59,620 bases of DNA, from positions 278,878 through 338,497 of the forward strand of contig NZ_JTIY01000001.1 in assembly GCF_000818175.1 (NCBI RefSeq), given 5' to 3'. Below are positions 33,917 to 41,806 of this stretch, piece after piece (position 1 is the first letter of the stretch; each line of letters begins with the position of its first letter). The notes under the pieces were generated by a model. The model saw only the letters and a list, made by a program, of their open reading frames with translations, did not search any database and was not told the origin of the DNA. Origin of the DNA: Streptomyces sp. AcH 505. Lineage in GTDB: Bacteria > Actinomycetota > Actinomycetes > Streptomycetales > Streptomycetaceae. The position numbers were made by a program, and so were the translations under genes.

Positions 33917-34395
33917 TGACCATCACCGCCACCGAGCAGCCCACCCTGGCCCCGACCACCGACATCGCCCCGATCGAGCAAGCCATCATCGACGGCATCG
34001 TCGCCAACGAGCAGCCCGAGACGTTCCTCTGGATCCTGTTCCGCCGCCCCGACGGCGGCACGACACTCCGCTACGCCTGGACCGCCGGCGGCCGCCCCCT
34101 CGGCGACCAAATCGACACCCTCGCCCTCGCCGTCCCCCTCGACGGCGCCGACTGGACCGCGATCACCGGACGACACCGCCAGGACTCCGCCCGCGGCCGC
34201 ATCGAAATCCAGGCCCACCCGTTGCGCCCGATCCTGGCCGACATCAGCGCCGGCGACCGAGCCAGCGACGAATTCCGCACACGCGTCCTCCGCCTGGTCC
34301 AACTCGCCGCCGACCGCAACGGCCAGCGCCCCATGCACCCCGCCGCCCGCTGGCTCGGCGTCGGCCCCACCCTCCTCACCAGCACCCCCGCATGA
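33916..34395 (+). CDS. Hypothetical protein
   Basis: 159 aa. A Thr/Ala/Pro-rich N-terminus, then LWILFRRPDGGTTLRYAWTAGG and ADWTAITGRHRQDSARGRIEI, ending in a region that includes HPAARWLGVG. No cysteine. The start shares one base with the preceding stop and the end overlaps the next gene by ATGA. No family recognised. Confidence 0.6.
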   Translation: MTITATEQPTLAPTTDIAPIEQAIIDGIVANEQPETFLWILFRRPDGGTTLRYAWTAGGRPLGDQIDTLALAVPLDGADWTAITGRHRQDSARGRIEIQAHPLRPILADISAGDRASDEFRTRVLRLVQLAADRNGQRPMHPAARWLGVGPTLLTSTPA

Positions 34396-34670
34396 CGCGC
34401 ACCCGCGTTCTGCGCTACCGGCAGATGACCGTCCGCTGCACCTGGTGCCGAGCCGCCGCCGGCGAACTCTGCACCAACCAGCGCGGCGACAAACAACGCC
34501 GCGACGGCGTCCACGAAGCCCGAATCCACACCTGGGTCATCAGCAAATCCACGTGCCCCACCTGCACAGCCACCCCCGGGAAGCCCTGCATCGGCGCCGA
34601 CCGACTCCCCGCCAAAGCCCCGCACACCGCCCGCACCACCCTCGCCCACGACACCCAGGACCCGCCATGA
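34392..34670 (+). CDS. Small protein with two zinc-finger modules
   Basis: 92 aa. Two copies of C-x2-C-x6-G-x2-C-like units, CTWCRAAAGELC (about residues 16-27) and CPTCTATPGKPC (about 55-66), each followed about 17 residues later by H-x2-R. It would bind two zinc ions and probably nucleic acid. The same module ends the loader-like protein at 33224. ATG 34392 overlaps the previous stop. Confidence 0.72.
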   Translation: MTRTRVLRYRQMTVRCTWCRAAAGELCTNQRGDKQRRDGVHEARIHTWVISKSTCPTCTATPGKPCIGADRLPAKAPHTARTTLAHDTQDPP

Positions 34671-34969
34671 GACAAGCCGTCTGCGCCGACTGCCGACAGC
34701 CGATCCTCTGGACCCGTACCGAAGCCGGCAAAGCGCTCGCCGTCGACCCCGTACCCCACCCCGAGGGCAACGCCGCGGTCCGCCGCGACGGCACCGGCGC
34801 CTGGCTCTCCCGCCGCCCCAACGACGAACTCCCCCTCTGCGGCTACGAACGCCTCCACAAACCCCACATCGCCACCTGCCCCAGCCGCCAGACCGTCATC
34901 CCGCTCCCCGCCGGAGTCACCCGACTCTCCGACCACCGCAAAACCCGAAGGAACCGAGGCACCCGATGA
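34667..34969 (+). CDS. Small zinc-ribbon-like protein
   Basis: 100 aa. CADCRQPILWTRTEAGKALA at the start and C-x5-H ... H-x4-C (LPLCGYERLHKPHIATCPS, about residues 56-74) give a plausible split zinc ribbon. The middle, ALAVDPVPHPEGN, is a pattern seen in many small Streptomyces phage proteins. The basic tail could contact nucleic acid. ATGA overlaps on both sides. Confidence 0.6.
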   Translation: MRQAVCADCRQPILWTRTEAGKALAVDPVPHPEGNAAVRRDGTGAWLSRRPNDELPLCGYERLHKPHIATCPSRQTVIPLPAGVTRLSDHRKTRRNRGTR

Positions 34970-36060
34970 CCACCCGCACCTTCACCCGCGACCAGCTCAC
35001 CGCGCTCGGCCTGCCCTACAACACCGTGGACGAGGCCTACGCACAGGAACAGCCCGAGGCCACGCCGACCGTCGCCATCGAACTGGACCGCACACAACTC
35101 GGCAGCACCCGCTGGGCCTCCCAGCACCAGCTCATCTTCCGCGCCCCCGACGACGGCCAGACCTGGTCCGTCCAGTACCAACGCGGTCTCACCGAGACAC
35201 AGGCCGACACCGACCCTTGGAACGACGAGAAGCAGATCACCGCGACGCTCATGGGACAGCGCGAGACCACCGTCACCGCCTGGCAGCCCGTCGAGGCTGA
35301 GACCGCCCCGTGCCCCGGAGCCCCCGGCCAGGCGAAGGCCCTGCACGACATGTGGGGATGCCAGACGTGCAAACCCATCGAGCACGTGAAGCCCGCCGCA
35401 ATCGACCCCACCGAAGAACTCCGCCGGGCCGACGACGACACCAAGGTCACCCCGGAGTTCGTTTCAGCGATGCTCCGCTCGACCGACACCGGCCCTGACG
35501 CGCCGTACCCGGCGGCGATCAGCGTCTTCTGCGACACCTGCGGCACCACCGTCACGAACGACTTCGTCGTCAGCGACCGCATCACCAAGCCCGAGCGCCT
35601 CGAGCTCGCCCGCAACCACCTCCGCAACACCGCCCGCTGGTCCTGCACCCCCGCCGGCGACTTCTGCCCCACATGCAAGCCCACCCCCGCCGCCGAACTC
35701 CGCCAAGCCGCCGACGACCTCGAAGCCCTCGTAACCGCCGCCCATGGCACGAGCTGGGCCGTCGCCCGCACACGGGACGACCACCCCGAAGGCGACGGGG
35801 CCGAGTACGCGGTCGGAATCCACCCCGTCGATCAAGACGGCACGAGCGACGACGACCTGGAAGTGATCTTCCAAGACGACGACATCTCCGAAGAGGACGC
35901 CAATTACATCGCCGCCGTGGGCCCGAACCTCGGAGGTCTCATCGTCCAGCTCCTCCGCGACGCAGCCGAGAACGTCGACGCCACCAATGGCCGCGTCGAG
36001 ACCAGCACCACAGAGCTCGCGCAGGACATCGCCCGCCTCATCAACAACAGGCCCCGATAA
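34966..36060 (+). CDS. Multi-domain hypothetical protein with paralogous N-terminal domain
   Basis: 364 aa. The N-terminal domain (about residues 5-108), from FTRDQLTALGLP to ETTVTAWQPVE, is clearly related to the whole product of the gene at 45147. The middle has Cys motifs (CPGAP ... CQTC and CDTC ... CPTC) suggesting zinc. The C-terminal 110 residues are acidic with YIAAVGPNLGGLIVQLL, a phage hypothetical domain. Function unknown; it looks assembled from modules. Confidence 0.65.
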   Translation: MTTRTFTRDQLTALGLPYNTVDEAYAQEQPEATPTVAIELDRTQLGSTRWASQHQLIFRAPDDGQTWSVQYQRGLTETQADTDPWNDEKQITATLMGQRETTVTAWQPVEAETAPCPGAPGQAKALHDMWGCQTCKPIEHVKPAAIDPTEELRRADDDTKVTPEFVSAMLRSTDTGPDAPYPAAISVFCDTCGTTVTNDFVVSDRITKPERLELARNHLRNTARWSCTPAGDFCPTCKPTPAAELRQAADDLEALVTAAHGTSWAVARTRDDHPEGDGAEYAVGIHPVDQDGTSDDDLEVIFQDDDISEEDANYIAAVGPNLGGLIVQLLRDAAENVDATNGRVETSTTELAQDIARLINNRPR

Positions 36061-36131
36061 GAACCCCCGTTCGAACCGAACCCCCACCCCACACACCCGC
36101 CCGACCAGGACCGCACGAACCGGAGGATCAG

Positions 36132-36401
36132 ATGAAGGACCTCACAATCCGCCCCGTGGAGGACGTGGGCCCGGCGGCTCAGGCCACGCGTCGTGGTGAG
36201 CGGCATCAGGAGCCGTCGACGCGTGCTGAGACGGTGACTGGCGAGGCACGCGTGGATCTTCGGGATCTGCTGGCTGAGCGGTATCGGGCTGGCGAGAGTG
36301 TGCGCGAGCTGGCCGAGCGGGTGGGCCGGTCGTACGGGTCGGTGCATCAGCTGCTGAAGGAGGCCGGGGTCAAGTTCCGGTCGCGGAGGCGGTGGTCGTG
36401 A
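36132..36401 (+). CDS. Small helix-turn-helix DNA-binding protein
   Basis: 89 aa. A disordered N-terminus precedes a helix-turn-helix with basic end: VDLRDLLAERYRAGESVREL, AERVGRSYGSVHQLLKEAG (about residues 40-82). It resembles Hin/Lsr2-type small binding domains. ATG 36132 has GGAGG five bases upstream. It overlaps a second, related small gene, so the two may work as a pair. Confidence 0.7.
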   Translation: MKDLTIRPVEDVGPAAQATRRGERHQEPSTRAETVTGEARVDLRDLLAERYRAGESVRELAERVGRSYGSVHQLLKEAGVKFRSRRRWS

Positions 36402-36583
36402 CGCTGCCGACTGACCCGGAGGTCCGGCCACGCCTTCGTGCGGCTGTTGTTGAGCGACGCCAGGCTGGCGCCACGCTCGCCCGTCTCGCGTACTGCTCCG
36501 GGCGCAGCATCACCTTCGTGTACACGCTCCTCCGTGAGGCCGAGCTCCTCGGCATCTACGGGCCACGCAACACACATCGATAG
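36398..36583 (+). CDS. Second small helix-turn-helix protein
   Basis: 61 aa from GTG 36398. LRAAVVERRQAGATLARLAY ... GRSITFVYTLLREAELLG matches, in order, the helix-turn-helix of the preceding gene (AERVGRSYGSVHQLLKEAG). Probably a diverged duplicate. The stop is followed by a good ribosome site for ssb. Confidence 0.65.
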   Translation: MTLPTDPEVRPRLRAAVVERRQAGATLARLAYCSGRSITFVYTLLREAELLGIYGPRNTHR

Positions 36584-36592
36584 GAGATTCGT

Positions 36593-37084
36593 ATGCCACT
36601 GCCCACGATGACGGGGGTCGGCCGGCTGACCGCCGACCCCGAGCTGAGGTTCACCGCGAACGGGAAGGCGGTCGCGGACATCTCGCTGGCCTTCAACTCG
36701 CGCCGGCTGAACCAGCAGACCCAGCAGTGGGAGGACGCTGACGTCTTCTACGTCCGCGGCAGCCTCTGGGAGCGCCACGCGGAGAACGTCGTCGAGACCC
36801 TCGCCAAGGGCATGGAGGTCTTGGTCACGGGTGAGCTGCGGACGGAGTCCTGGGAGAAGGACGGGGTCAAGAGCTCGCGTCCGGCGCTCTTGATCCGCTC
36901 CATCGCCCCGTCGCTGGCTTTCAGCGTGGCGAAGGTGACCAAGGACGCGCAGTCGCAGAGCGGCGGTCAGGGGGGCGGCCAGGGGGCGGGACGGGCGCAG
37001 CAGCGTGCACCTCAGACGTCCCGTCCGCAGCAGCCGCCCCAGGACGACCCCTGGGCCACCGGCACCACCGAACCCCCGTTCTAG
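36593..37084 (+). CDS. ssb: Single-stranded DNA-binding protein
   Basis: 163 aa. The OB fold is complete (MTGVGRLTADPELRFTANG ... FYVRGSLWERHAENV ... VTGELRTESW), followed by a Gly/Gln-rich linker and the acidic tip DDPWATGTTEPPF that recruits partner proteins. Element-encoded SSB matches the Sak4-like recombinase and initiator of the same operon. ATG 36593 has AGGAG upstream. Confidence 0.9.
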   Translation: MPLPTMTGVGRLTADPELRFTANGKAVADISLAFNSRRLNQQTQQWEDADVFYVRGSLWERHAENVVETLAKGMEVLVTGELRTESWEKDGVKSSRPALLIRSIAPSLAFSVAKVTKDAQSQSGGQGGGQGAGRAQQRAPQTSRPQQPPQDDPWATGTTEPPF

Positions 37085-37103
37085 AAACAGAGATCACACC
37101 CCC

Positions 37104-37394
37104 ATGAGCGAGATCCACTTCGAAGCCCCGCCACCCGGACGCAACGGCGGTCACCAGCCCGCCACCGACCACCGAGCCGTCGCCGCCACCCTGCGCGAAC
37201 GCCCCGGCGAGTGGGCCCTCATCAGACGGGCCGGCACCCAGGGTTCCGCTGGTTCGACGGCGCGACTCATCAAGCGGGGCGCCCTCCTGTCCTACGCCCC
37301 GCCCGGCTCGTTCGAAGCCGTGTCCCGCGCGATCGACGGCGAATTCCGCATCTACGCCCGCTACATCGGCCACCTCAACGAAGGCACCACGTGA
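37104..37394 (+). CDS. Hypothetical protein
   Basis: 96 aa, soluble alpha/beta: RERPGEWALIRRAGTQGSAG (about residues 31-50) and AVSRAIDGEFRIYARYIGH. The pattern, a small domain ending in a strand like FRIYARYIG, is common in Streptomyces phage early regions. Overlaps the lipoprotein gene by GTGA. Function unknown. Confidence 0.6.
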   Translation: MSEIHFEAPPPGRNGGHQPATDHRAVAATLRERPGEWALIRRAGTQGSAGSTARLIKRGALLSYAPPGSFEAVSRAIDGEFRIYARYIGHLNEGTT

Positions 37395-37723
37395 ACCACA
37401 CACCTCACCGCCCGCACCGATCCATGGCACTCCTGGCCGCCAGTCTGATGACCGCCGCACTGCTCACCGCCTGCACCAACCACAGCAGCAGCGACTGCGA
37501 CTCGCTCACCCCCATCGCCGCCATCGCGAAGCCGAGGCCGCCCAGGACCGGAGGCGCCCACGTCCGACCCCGCGCCCCGCACGCAGCACCCAACCCGCCG
37601 GCCTCCGCCCCGAAGCCCACCAAGACCACCAGCAAGAAGACCAAGACCAAGAAGTCCAAGTCGAAGCACACGCACACGCACACGCACGGGCACGGGCACG
37701 ACTTCGACCTCTGCGACGACTGA
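37391..37723 (+). CDS. Predicted lipoprotein with His/Lys-rich tail
   Basis: 110 aa. A basic start, hydrophobic helix and lipobox (SLMTAALLTAC, about residues 19-29) predict lipid attachment and export. The mature part is Pro-rich, then Lys-rich, and ends in alternating His (HTHTHTHGHGH) and DFDLCDD, a likely metal-binding tail. Element-borne lipoproteins sometimes block superinfection, but nothing here proves that. GTG start overlaps the gene before it. Confidence 0.68.
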   Translation: MNHTPHRPHRSMALLAASLMTAALLTACTNHSSSDCDSLTPIAAIAKPRPPRTGGAHVRPRAPHAAPNPPASAPKPTKTTSKKTKTKKSKSKHTHTHTHGHGHDFDLCDD

Positions 37724-37914
37724 TGGCCGCCATCCTCAAGCTCGCCAGCACCCACGAGGCATCCGAGATCGTCGAGGCGCTCCTCTTGGCCGCCGCCACC
37801 CGCGAAAGCCTGGCCCCCCACCTCGCCGAACGCTGGCGCCGCATCGCCCACGACATCGGCGACGCGCTCGATCAACTGCCCACGCCCAAAGTCGTCTCTC
37901 AGGAGCGCACATGA
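37723..37914 (+). CDS. Small helical protein
   Basis: 63 aa, all helical (LKLASTHEASEIVEALLLAA ... LAERWRRIAHDIGDALDQL). The ATG shares one base with the lipoprotein stop, and the end overlaps the VWA gene by ATGA. Function unknown. Confidence 0.6.
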   Translation: MAAILKLASTHEASEIVEALLLAAATRESLAPHLAERWRRIAHDIGDALDQLPTPKVVSQERT

Positions 37915-38588
37915 TCGACACCACGAAGGCCTCGTCCGGCCTCGTCAACCTCACCAAGGCCGCGGCCGTGTCGCTCGACAAGCACGGCCTGGTCCACGAG
38001 CGCGCAGCCGTCTACCTCGTCCTCGACCACTCCGGCAGCATGCGCCGCCACTACAACTCCGGCGCCGTCCAGCACCTCGCCGAGCAGGCCCTCGGCCTCT
38101 CCGCCAACCTCGACGACGACGCCACCGTCCCGTTGATCTACTTCGGCTCCCGCGTCGAGGTGGCCGAGGACGTGCTGCTCAGCAACTATGCCGGGATCGT
38201 CGACCGCACCCACGCCAGCGTTCACTGGGGCAGGACCGACTACGCGAGGGCCATCACGTACGCCGTGAACGAGCACCTCGAATCTGGTGCCGCTGTGGGC
38301 CTCGTCATCTTCCAGACCGACGGCGACCCGGATGACGTCCTCGCAGCCGAGGCCGCGCTCCGTTGGGCGAGCCAGTCCCCGGTTTTCTTCGCATTCGTCG
38401 GCTTCGGCAACGACATCACGTTTCTTCAGCGCCTCGACAATCTCCCCGGCCGCGCGGTCGACAACGCGGCGTTCTTCCACGCGTCCGACCCGTTGACCAC
38501 GGCGGACGCCGACCTCTTCGACGGCATCACTGCGCAGTACGGGGCGTGGCTCTCCGCCGCCCGCGCCGCTGGCATCATCCGCAGCTGA
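37911..38588 (+). CDS. VWA-domain protein (TerY/TerF-like)
   Basis: 225 aa, a whole von Willebrand A domain. The metal-dependent adhesion site is intact: DHSGSM (residues 39-44), the Thr/Asp around WGRTDY, and FQTDGDPDD. The closest type is the cytosolic VWA group linked with tellurite-resistance/Ter proteins. No ATPase, Ter or phosphatase partner gene is adjacent, so the partner is unknown. ATGA overlap upstream and a 30-codon ORF downstream. Confidence 0.8.
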   Translation: MIDTTKASSGLVNLTKAAAVSLDKHGLVHERAAVYLVLDHSGSMRRHYNSGAVQHLAEQALGLSANLDDDATVPLIYFGSRVEVAEDVLLSNYAGIVDRTHASVHWGRTDYARAITYAVNEHLESGAAVGLVIFQTDGDPDDVLAAEAALRWASQSPVFFAFVGFGNDITFLQRLDNLPGRAVDNAAFFHASDPLTTADADLFDGITAQYGAWLSAARAAGIIRS

Positions 38589-38680
38589 TGGACGACGAAC
38601 CGCGAATCGTCCGCTTCTACTTCCGTCTACCGCGACGAGTACGTCGAGCCTTCGATAGGTTCCTCGGGATTCGCCGGTAA
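38588..38680 (+). CDS. Tiny basic protein
   Basis: 30 aa: MDDEPRIVRFYFRLPRR then VRRAFDRFLGIRR. The ATG shares a base with the VWA stop, which favours translation. Amphipathic and strongly basic at the end. It may be a real small protein or only a coupled ORF. Confidence 0.4.
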   Translation: MDDEPRIVRFYFRLPRRVRRAFDRFLGIRR

Positions 38681-38724
38681 ACGGGCAGCTGACCAACCCG
38701 TTCAATCACGTACGACCGGTCTTG

Positions 38725-38745
38725 GGGCCCAATACCTGTGGGCCC
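38725..38745 (+). terminator. Hairpin in the gap after the VWA gene
   Basis: GGGCCCA (38725-38731) pairs with TGGGCCC (38739-38745), 7-base loop, in a 98-base gap. Possible terminator or processing site. Confidence 0.4.
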
Positions 38746-38778
38746 ACCCCGGTGCCACCCTCGCAGGGAGCACCGCAC

Positions 38779-39429
38779 ATGTTCGGACTCACCACCACCC
38801 GCAAGCTCCGCGCCACCCAGTTCCGCGCGGCCGGGAACATGGCCGCCCTCGGCTTCACCCAGGGCATCGCGAACGGCAGCCTGACAGCCACCCGCCGGAA
38901 GCTGATCGCCACCCAGCAGACCCTCGAACTCGAAGCGATCGCCCGCTGGCAGGCCGACGTCGACCTGACCGCCGCGAACCACGCGCTCGAAGAGGTCTGC
39001 ACCGAGATCCTGCTGGAACGCCGGCAAGCCAGACGGACCCAACTGCACTACCGCCTGCGCATCACACACCTCCTCGCGGTCTGCGCGCACCGGCGCACCC
39101 AAGCCCGGCACCTGAACGGAACCATCCGCCTCCTCGCCGAGCAGCTCCTCGACGCGACCAGCGGCCGGAACCCCGCCGCGCGCCAGGCGCTCGGCCTCAC
39201 GCCAGGCACCCCGTGGGAGCGCGCCGTCGACGGCCTCAACGCCCTCACCGAGGCCGGGGTGCACTTCTCCCTGGACCTCGACGGTGTCCTCGGACCGGAC
39301 GGCAACACGCGCATCCACCGCGACTCCGCGACCGGGCGCTGGCACCTCGCCGACACCACCGAGACCCCCGCAGCCACCGTGACCACCGCCCCGGCCGCCC
39401 TCACCACCGGCCAGGACGACCGCCGATGA
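38779..39429 (+). CDS. Helical hypothetical protein
   Basis: 216 aa from ATG 38779 (AGGGAG upstream). Long helices (about residues 35-130, rich in Ala, Arg, Leu, Gln) suggest a coiled coil, and a small C-terminal domain FSLDLDGVLGPDGNTRIHRD follows. Begins MFGLTTTRKLRATQFRAAG. Function unknown. Confidence 0.6.
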   Translation: MFGLTTTRKLRATQFRAAGNMAALGFTQGIANGSLTATRRKLIATQQTLELEAIARWQADVDLTAANHALEEVCTEILLERRQARRTQLHYRLRITHLLAVCAHRRTQARHLNGTIRLLAEQLLDATSGRNPAARQALGLTPGTPWERAVDGLNALTEAGVHFSLDLDGVLGPDGNTRIHRDSATGRWHLADTTETPAATVTTAPAALTTGQDDRR

Positions 39430-39995
39430 ACGCCACCCGCGCGGAAATCACCGCACTCCTCCGCCAAGGCCGCTCCAACACCGCCATCTCGCGGGAACTC
39501 CACTGCGACAAGAAGCGCGTCCGCGAGCTCCGCCGCCTCCACAACATCCCCCACGCCCCCCTCCAGCCCCTCACCCTCAAGGAGAAGTGGGCCACCTTCA
39601 CCAAGCCGCTGCCCGGCGGCCACGTCGAATGGACCGGCAGCCGGCAGAAGGGAAGCGGCACACCGCTCCTCCGCTACAAGCAGGCGATTTACGGCGCGGC
39701 CGCCGTCGCATTCCGGATCCACCACGGTCGGCCCCCGGTCGGCCAGGCGTACGCCGACTGCGGTCACCACCAGTGCGTCGCGCCCAACCACGTCGACGAC
39801 ACCATCACTCGCGGGCAACTCCGCGAGGCAGTGCGCCACGTTAACGGTCTACCGCCCCGACCAGCCCTGTGCATCCGTGACCACGACCAGGCGGAGCACG
39901 GCCGGTTCGAGGCGGACGGCCGCGCGTACTGCCAGCAGTGCAAACGGGAGCGGAAGACGGCCGGGCGGCAGGCAGACGCCGAGGTGGGCTCATGA
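39426..39995 (+). CDS. HNH-like nuclease domain protein with N-terminal helix-turn-helix
   Basis: 189 aa. Residues 1-40 (ITALLRQGRSNTAISRELHC) form a helix-turn-helix like those of homing-type nucleases. The middle has CGHHQCVAPNHVDD (about residues 112-125), a Cys/His cluster typical of HNH_3-like proteins. A C-terminal CIRDH ... CQQCKRE may bind zinc. It could be a homing endonuclease or a regulator derived from one. ATGA overlap upstream, next gene overlaps by ATGA. Confidence 0.68.
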   Translation: MNATRAEITALLRQGRSNTAISRELHCDKKRVRELRRLHNIPHAPLQPLTLKEKWATFTKPLPGGHVEWTGSRQKGSGTPLLRYKQAIYGAAAVAFRIHHGRPPVGQAYADCGHHQCVAPNHVDDTITRGQLREAVRHVNGLPPRPALCIRDHDQAEHGRFEADGRAYCQQCKRERKTAGRQADAEVGS

Positions 39996-40834
39996 TCAGC
40001 CCGATGGACGCCGTCGCCGTCACCACCCGAGCCGCCGAAGAGCACGCCACGGCTGGAACAGACTGGTCCAACGCCGTGCATCACATGGTCCGGTCCCTCA
40101 TCGACCGCGTGGCAGTTGCCAAGGGCCTACCTGCACCCGGCCTCACCCGCCCACACGTGCCAGTGGCAGAGGCGATCCTCGACGAGCTCGGGCCACTCGA
40201 CGGCTGGCACATCCTCGACGTCGGGGAAGTCCACCAGCAGCTCCTGGCCCTGACCGTCGTGGTCGGCAAGGACGGCCGGGCCGTCGCCAAACGGCATGCG
40301 GCCGGCAAGCGCGGCATGGCGGCACGCGGCGATCAAGGCGCCTGGTACACACCACCAGAGATCGCTGAAGCCATGTGCCGCCTGTCCATCGGCCCGCAGC
40401 TTGACCGCCTGGACCAGCACCCGGATCCGTGGAACGTACTGGAGATCAGCGCGATCGATCCGGCCGCGGGGGCCGGCGTGTTCCTGATCGAGGCCGCACG
40501 ACTCATCGCCCGCCGCTTCGCCGACCGTCTCGCGATCCAGCACGTCGGCCGGAGTCACGCGCCCGACACCCTCGTCGCCAAAGTGATGCCCGAGGTGATG
40601 GAGACGTGCATCTACGGCGTCGACATCGACCCGGTTGCCGTCGACCTCGCCAAGGCCGCGCTGTGGCTGGAGATCGACGGCCAGGCGCCGTTCACCTTCA
40701 TGGACCGCAACGTCGTCGTGGGCAACGCGCTGGACCTCGATCTCCCGCCGGCCTATGCCGAACGCCACGGCGAGCCGCCCACTGCCGCAGAACGCCGCGC
40801 TGCTTTCGAACGAAGGGAGCCGGCCGATGCCTGA
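39992..40834 (+). CDS. N6-adenine methyltransferase-like protein lacking the catalytic NPPY motif
   Basis: 280 aa. The opening motif WYTPPEIAEAM, the SAM-binding motif IDPAAGAGVFLIEA, the acidic motif YGVDIDPVAVDLAKAALWLE and VVGNALDLDL are in the order of gamma-class DNA methylases. The protein then ends about 40 residues later without any (D/N)PP(Y/F). The chemistry cannot be completed, so it may bind SAM or DNA without methylating, or be a truncated form. The stop is followed by an unrelated intact gene. Confidence 0.75.
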   Translation: MISPMDAVAVTTRAAEEHATAGTDWSNAVHHMVRSLIDRVAVAKGLPAPGLTRPHVPVAEAILDELGPLDGWHILDVGEVHQQLLALTVVVGKDGRAVAKRHAAGKRGMAARGDQGAWYTPPEIAEAMCRLSIGPQLDRLDQHPDPWNVLEISAIDPAAGAGVFLIEAARLIARRFADRLAIQHVGRSHAPDTLVAKVMPEVMETCIYGVDIDPVAVDLAKAALWLEIDGQAPFTFMDRNVVVGNALDLDLPPAYAERHGEPPTAAERRAAFERREPADA

Positions 40835-41000
40835 GATGAGCCGCGAGCGTCTGGCCGAGGTCAAGGCACTGAGGTCCAGCTCGCCGCCCGAGGACCTCTG
40901 GTTCGCGCTCCGCGACCTCCTACGCGACCGCGAACACCTGGTGGAGGCCAACACAGAGGCCGCCACCGAACTCGCCGACTGGACAGGGACGCTGCGATGA
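40827..41000 (+). CDS. Small helical protein
   Basis: 57 aa: MPEMSRERLAEVKALRSSS then DLWFALRDLLRDREHL. The ATG 40827 has AAGGGAG upstream and overlaps the preceding stop by eight bases; the end overlaps the next gene by ATGA. Such short helical proteins are common in Streptomyces phage operons. Function unknown. Confidence 0.6.
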   Translation: MPEMSRERLAEVKALRSSSPPEDLWFALRDLLRDREHLVEANTEAATELADWTGTLR

Positions 41001-41806
41001 GCATCCGAACCATCAGCTACGGCGGCGGGGTGCAGTCCACTGCCCTCCTCGTTCTCGCCGCTCAGGGCCGTATCGACTTCCGCACGTTCCTGATGGCCAA
41101 CGTCGGGGGCGACTCGGAGAACCCAGGCACCCTGCGGTACCTGGAAGAGCACGCCCGGCCGTATGCGGCTGAGCATGAGATTGAACTCGTGCTGCTGGAC
41201 CGGGTCATGGTCCGCACGGGTGAGGTCCGCACGCTGCACGGCCAGCTCACCAAGGAGGGGAGCAGGTCGCTGGCGATCCCCGTGCGCATGTCCAACGGGG
41301 CGCCCGGCACCCGCTCCTGCACCGCTGATTTCAAGATCAAGGTCATCGGTCGGGAGCTGAAGCGCAGGGGCGCCACGAAGAACAACCCGGCGACCATCGG
41401 TATCGGCATCAGCGTCGACGAGATCCACCGCGCGAACAGCCGGCACTGCGAGCCGCACGAGGAGATCGTCTACCCGCTCCTCGACCTCGGTCTCCGGCGC
41501 ACGGACTGCGCACGCATCATCCGCGAGGCGGGCCTGCCCGTGCCGCCCAAGAGCAGTTGCTACTTCTGCCCGTTCCACAGGCCGGAAACGTGGCACGACA
41601 TGCGCCGTAGCGAGCCGGAGCTGTTCGAGAAGTCGTGCCAGCTCGAAGACCTCCTCAACGAGCGGCGAGACGCGCTCGACAAGGACCACGTCTACCTGAC
41701 CCGGTTCGGCAAGCCCCTGCGTGAAGCGATCCCCGACGGGGTGGACCTGCTGCCGATGTTCGATGAGGCGGACGGCGCCTGCGACTCGGGCTGGTGCATG
41801 ACGTGA
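40997..41806 (+). CDS. PAPS-reductase-like / PP-loop ATP pyrophosphatase family protein
   Basis: 269 aa. The PP-loop SYGGGVQSTAL (residues 7-17) and a following Asn/Gly motif ANVGGDSENPGTLRY place it in the adenine nucleotide alpha-hydrolase fold with PAPS reductase and DndC. Four Cys at the end of the domain (SSCYFCPFH and CDSGWC) may hold an iron-sulfur or zinc site. Phages often carry such enzymes, probably for nucleic-acid or sulfur modification; no dnd partner genes are present. Confidence 0.8.
   Translation: MSIRTISYGGGVQSTALLVLAAQGRIDFRTFLMANVGGDSENPGTLRYLEEHARPYAAEHEIELVLLDRVMVRTGEVRTLHGQLTKEGSRSLAIPVRMSNGAPGTRSCTADFKIKVIGRELKRRGATKNNPATIGIGISVDEIHRANSRHCEPHEEIVYPLLDLGLRRTDCARIIREAGLPVPPKSSCYFCPFHRPETWHDMRRSEPELFEKSCQLEDLLNERRDALDKDHVYLTRFGKPLREAIPDGVDLLPMFDEADGACDSGWCMT

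Noticed and set aside
37911..38588. Tellurite-resistance operon
   Set aside because: Only a lone VWA domain is present; no TerB, TerC, TerD or TerZ gene is next to it.
40997..41806. DNA phosphorothioation (Dnd) system
   Set aside because: The PP-loop protein resembles DndC in fold only; no DndA, B, D or E gene is nearby.
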